A DNA stretch of 8,045 bases, from positions 1-8,045 of the forward strand of contig USEV01000028.1 in NCBI GenBank assembly GCA_900553825.1. Reading direction: 5' to 3'. Positions 6,927-8,045 of the stretch are shown piece by piece (the first letter of the stretch is position 1; every line of letters begins with the position of its first letter). The notes beneath the pieces were generated by a model. The model was not told the origin of the DNA and searched no databases. It worked only from the letters and a program-made list of their open reading frames with translations. Both the position numbers and the translations under genes were made by a program. This DNA comes from an uncultured Eubacteriales bacterium (lineage in GTDB: Bacteria > Bacillota > Clostridia > Christensenellales > CAG-917).

Positions 6927-7834
6927 GGCTGGAAACCGAATTTCTCGGACACCGCATGAAAAATCCCGTCGTCCCCGCGAGCGGCACTTTCGGGTTCGGC
7001 TGGGAAGAGGCTGAGTTTTACGACATCAACATCCTCGGCTCGATTGCGCTCAAGGGCACGACCGAACAGGCGCGTTACGGCAACCCCCTGCCCAGAATAG
7101 CGGAGTGCAGGGAAGGGCTCATCAACGCAATAGGCTTGCAGAACCCCGGTGTGAAAGCCGTCATCGAGGAGGAAATTCCCAGGCTCGACAAGGTCTATTC
7201 CGACAAGGTGATTGCCAATGTCGGCGGGCACAGCGCGCGGGAATATGTGGCGGCGGCGTCCGCATTCAACACCTGCGACAAGGTTTTCGTCGTCGAGCTC
7301 AACATCAGTTGCCCCAATGTCAAGGGCGGCGGAATGGCTTTCGGCACCGACCCGAAAACTGCAGAAAAGCTGGTTTACGAGGTAAAAAAGGCTGTCACAA
7401 AGCCGCTTATGGTCAAGTTGAGCCCCAATGTCACTTCAATCGCCGACATCGCGGTTGCGGTGCGTGACGGCGGGGCGGACGCTATCTCGCTCATCAACAC
7501 GCTGGTCGGAATGAGGATAGACCTCAAAACCCGCAAGCCAGTCATCTCCGTGCGCACGGGCGGATTCAGCGGGCCTGCCGTGTTCCCCGTCGCACTCAGA
7601 ATGGTCAACGATGTCACCCGTGCCGTGGAGTTGCCCGTCATGGGCATCGGCGGCGTGAGCTCCGCCCGCGATGTGGTGGAAATGATGATGGCGGGCGCAA
7701 GCGCGGTGCAGGTGGGTGCGGCGAATCTCGTCAATCCCTTTGCCTGCAAGGACATCGTCGAAGCTCTCCCCGCGGTGCTCGACGAACTGGGCATACAAAA
7801 CATAACCGACATCATCGGCGCGGTCAACCGCTGA
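6923..7834 (+). CDS. pyrD: Dihydroorotate dehydrogenase B (class 1B), catalytic FMN subunit
   Basis: Oxidises dihydroorotate to orotate, the fourth step of UMP synthesis, in the cytosol as a complex with PyrK. The 303-residue TIM barrel has ASGTFGFG (19-26) near its N-terminus, K44 in ALKG, the substrate-binding GLQNPG (71-76), catalytic base C130 in NISCPN (127-132; Cys marks class 1, while the membrane quinone-linked class 2 has Ser), K165 in VKLSPNV, GGFSGPA (213-219), and the FMN-phosphate region GIGGVSS (241-247) with AVQVGAA (261-267). There is no N-terminal membrane helix, as expected for class 1. The adjoining pyrK makes 1B (NAD-linked) more likely than 1A (fumarate-linked). The start overlaps pyrK by 4 nt (ATGA) with GGAGG 10 bases upstream. 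pyrF follows after 14 nt. Confidence 0.97.
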   Translation: MRLETEFLGHRMKNPVVPASGTFGFGWEEAEFYDINILGSIALKGTTEQARYGNPLPRIAECREGLINAIGLQNPGVKAVIEEEIPRLDKVYSDKVIANVGGHSAREYVAAASAFNTCDKVFVVELNISCPNVKGGGMAFGTDPKTAEKLVYEVKKAVTKPLMVKLSPNVTSIADIAVAVRDGGADAISLINTLVGMRIDLKTRKPVISVRTGGFSGPAVFPVALRMVNDVTRAVELPVMGIGGVSSARDVVEMMMAGASAVQVGAANLVNPFACKDIVEALPAVLDELGIQNITDIIGAVNR

Positions 7835-7838
7835 CCGC

Positions 7839-7844
7839 AGGAGG
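7839..7844 (+). promoter_or_regulatory. Consensus ribosome binding site of pyrF
   Basis: A perfect AGGAGG at 7839-7844 lies in the 14-nt gap between pyrD and pyrF. Only 4 bases separate it from the ATG at 7849, which is close to the short limit. It is the strongest Shine-Dalgarno match in the operon. Confidence 0.85.
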
Positions 7845-7848
7845 ATAT

Positions 7849-8007
7849 ATGGGCAAGGATGTAATCATCGCTCTGGATTTCAGCTCGGCGGAGGAAGTGT
7901 TCGATTTCCTCTCCCGCTTTGACGGGGAGGAGAGGAAACCCTTTGTCAAAATCGGCATGGAGCTCTTCTACGCGCAGGGCGCGGACATGGTGCGCGCAAT
8001 CAAGGCT
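7849..8007 (+). CDS. pyrF: Orotidine 5'-phosphate decarboxylase, N-terminal fragment (3' truncated by adapter)
   Basis: Would catalyse the last step of UMP synthesis, decarboxylation of OMP. Only 53 genuine codons are present. They match the start of Bacillus-type PyrF: IIALDF (6-11), with D10 at the position of the conserved first-strand Asp, followed by [13 protein letters not shown] (32-44), with K34 at the conserved second-strand Lys. The catalytic DxKxxD motif would lie beyond the window. From 8008 the frame runs into adapter, adding a spurious LSLIHI and a false TGA at 8026-8028, so a gene caller would report a complete 59-residue protein. It follows pyrD by 14 nt. In the Bacillus order pyrE would come next. 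Confidence 0.93.
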
Positions 8008-8045
8008 CTGTCTCTTATACACATCTGACGCTGCCGACGATAAGG
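8008..8045 (+). other. Synthetic Nextera (Tn5) i5-side adapter, reverse complement, not genomic
   Basis: CTGTCTCTTATACACATCT (8008-8026) is the reverse complement of the Tn5 mosaic end. GACGCTGCCGACGA (8027-8040) is the rest of the Nextera read-1 adapter. The last five bases, TAAGG, would be the start of the i5 index and fit, from memory, index S521. Genomic sequence therefore ends at about 8007. Translation on the minus strand from a GTG in this adapter gives the known artefact peptide MYKRQ. Confidence 0.98.

Noticed and set aside
44..8007. Apparent absence of CTAG as a second avoided palindrome
   Set aside because: I also saw no CTAG, but this tetramer is well known to be rare in many bacteria, so it is not informative in the way that missing ACGT is.
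44..8007. CRISPR arrays, tRNA or rRNA genes, insertion sequences, phage genes or defence genes
   Set aside because: None seen. The only transposon sequence is the synthetic Tn5 mosaic end in the two adapters, and the rest is housekeeping coding sequence.
7375..8022. Antisense frame (215 codons) beginning MYKRQ
   Set aside because: Its start codon and first residues come from the i5-side adapter, and the rest is a shadow of pyrD and pyrF.

Overview
The window is one stretch of bacterial chromosome, roughly 8.0 kb (about 44..8007), capped at both ends by synthetic Illumina Nextera/Tn5 tagmentation adapter (1..43 and 8008..8045). The genomic part is GC-rich (about 60% by eye). Gene content and order fit a high-GC member of the Bacillota (Clostridia-like, probably from a metagenome): pyrC-carA-carB-pyrK-pyrD-pyrF is the order of the Bacillus-type pyrimidine operon, and the pair PyrK plus class 1B PyrD is the NAD-linked dihydroorotate dehydrogenase typical of that phylum. 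Species cannot be read from the sequence.

Layout: (1) the 3' end of an unrecognised membrane-protein gene with a very acidic tail (46..408), closed by a strong intrinsic terminator (415..444); (2) a 256-bp intergenic stretch ending in a clear extended -10 promoter (649..676) with a very short leader; (3) a tightly packed operon: pyrC (dihydroorotase, 701..1948), carA and carB (the two subunits of carbamoyl-phosphate synthetase, 1936..3030 and 3023..6202), pyrK and pyrD (electron-transfer and catalytic subunits of dihydroorotate dehydrogenase B, 6204..6926 and 6923..7834), and the first 53 codons of pyrF (OMP decarboxylase, 7849..8007), cut by the adapter. Junctions are a 13-nt overlap, an 8-nt overlap, a 1-nt gap, a 4-nt ATGA overlap and a 14-nt gap, so translational coupling is likely throughout.

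Together the genes cover UMP synthesis from glutamine, bicarbonate and ATP: CarAB makes carbamoyl phosphate, PyrC closes the dihydroorotate ring, PyrDK oxidises it to orotate and PyrF makes UMP. Aspartate transcarbamylase (pyrB) and orotate phosphoribosyltransferase (pyrE) are not in the window. pyrB, pyrP and pyrR, which lead the Bacillus operon, are absent upstream, and the leader is too short for a PyrR attenuator.

The genes themselves are ordinary. The most striking signal is compositional: the tetranucleotide ACGT appears to be absent from the whole genomic insert, where about 25-30 copies would be expected. Codon choice shows it: every Asp, Asn, Tyr or His codon before a Val codon ends in T, although these residues otherwise nearly always use the C-ending codon. 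The only ACGT in the window lies in the synthetic adapter.
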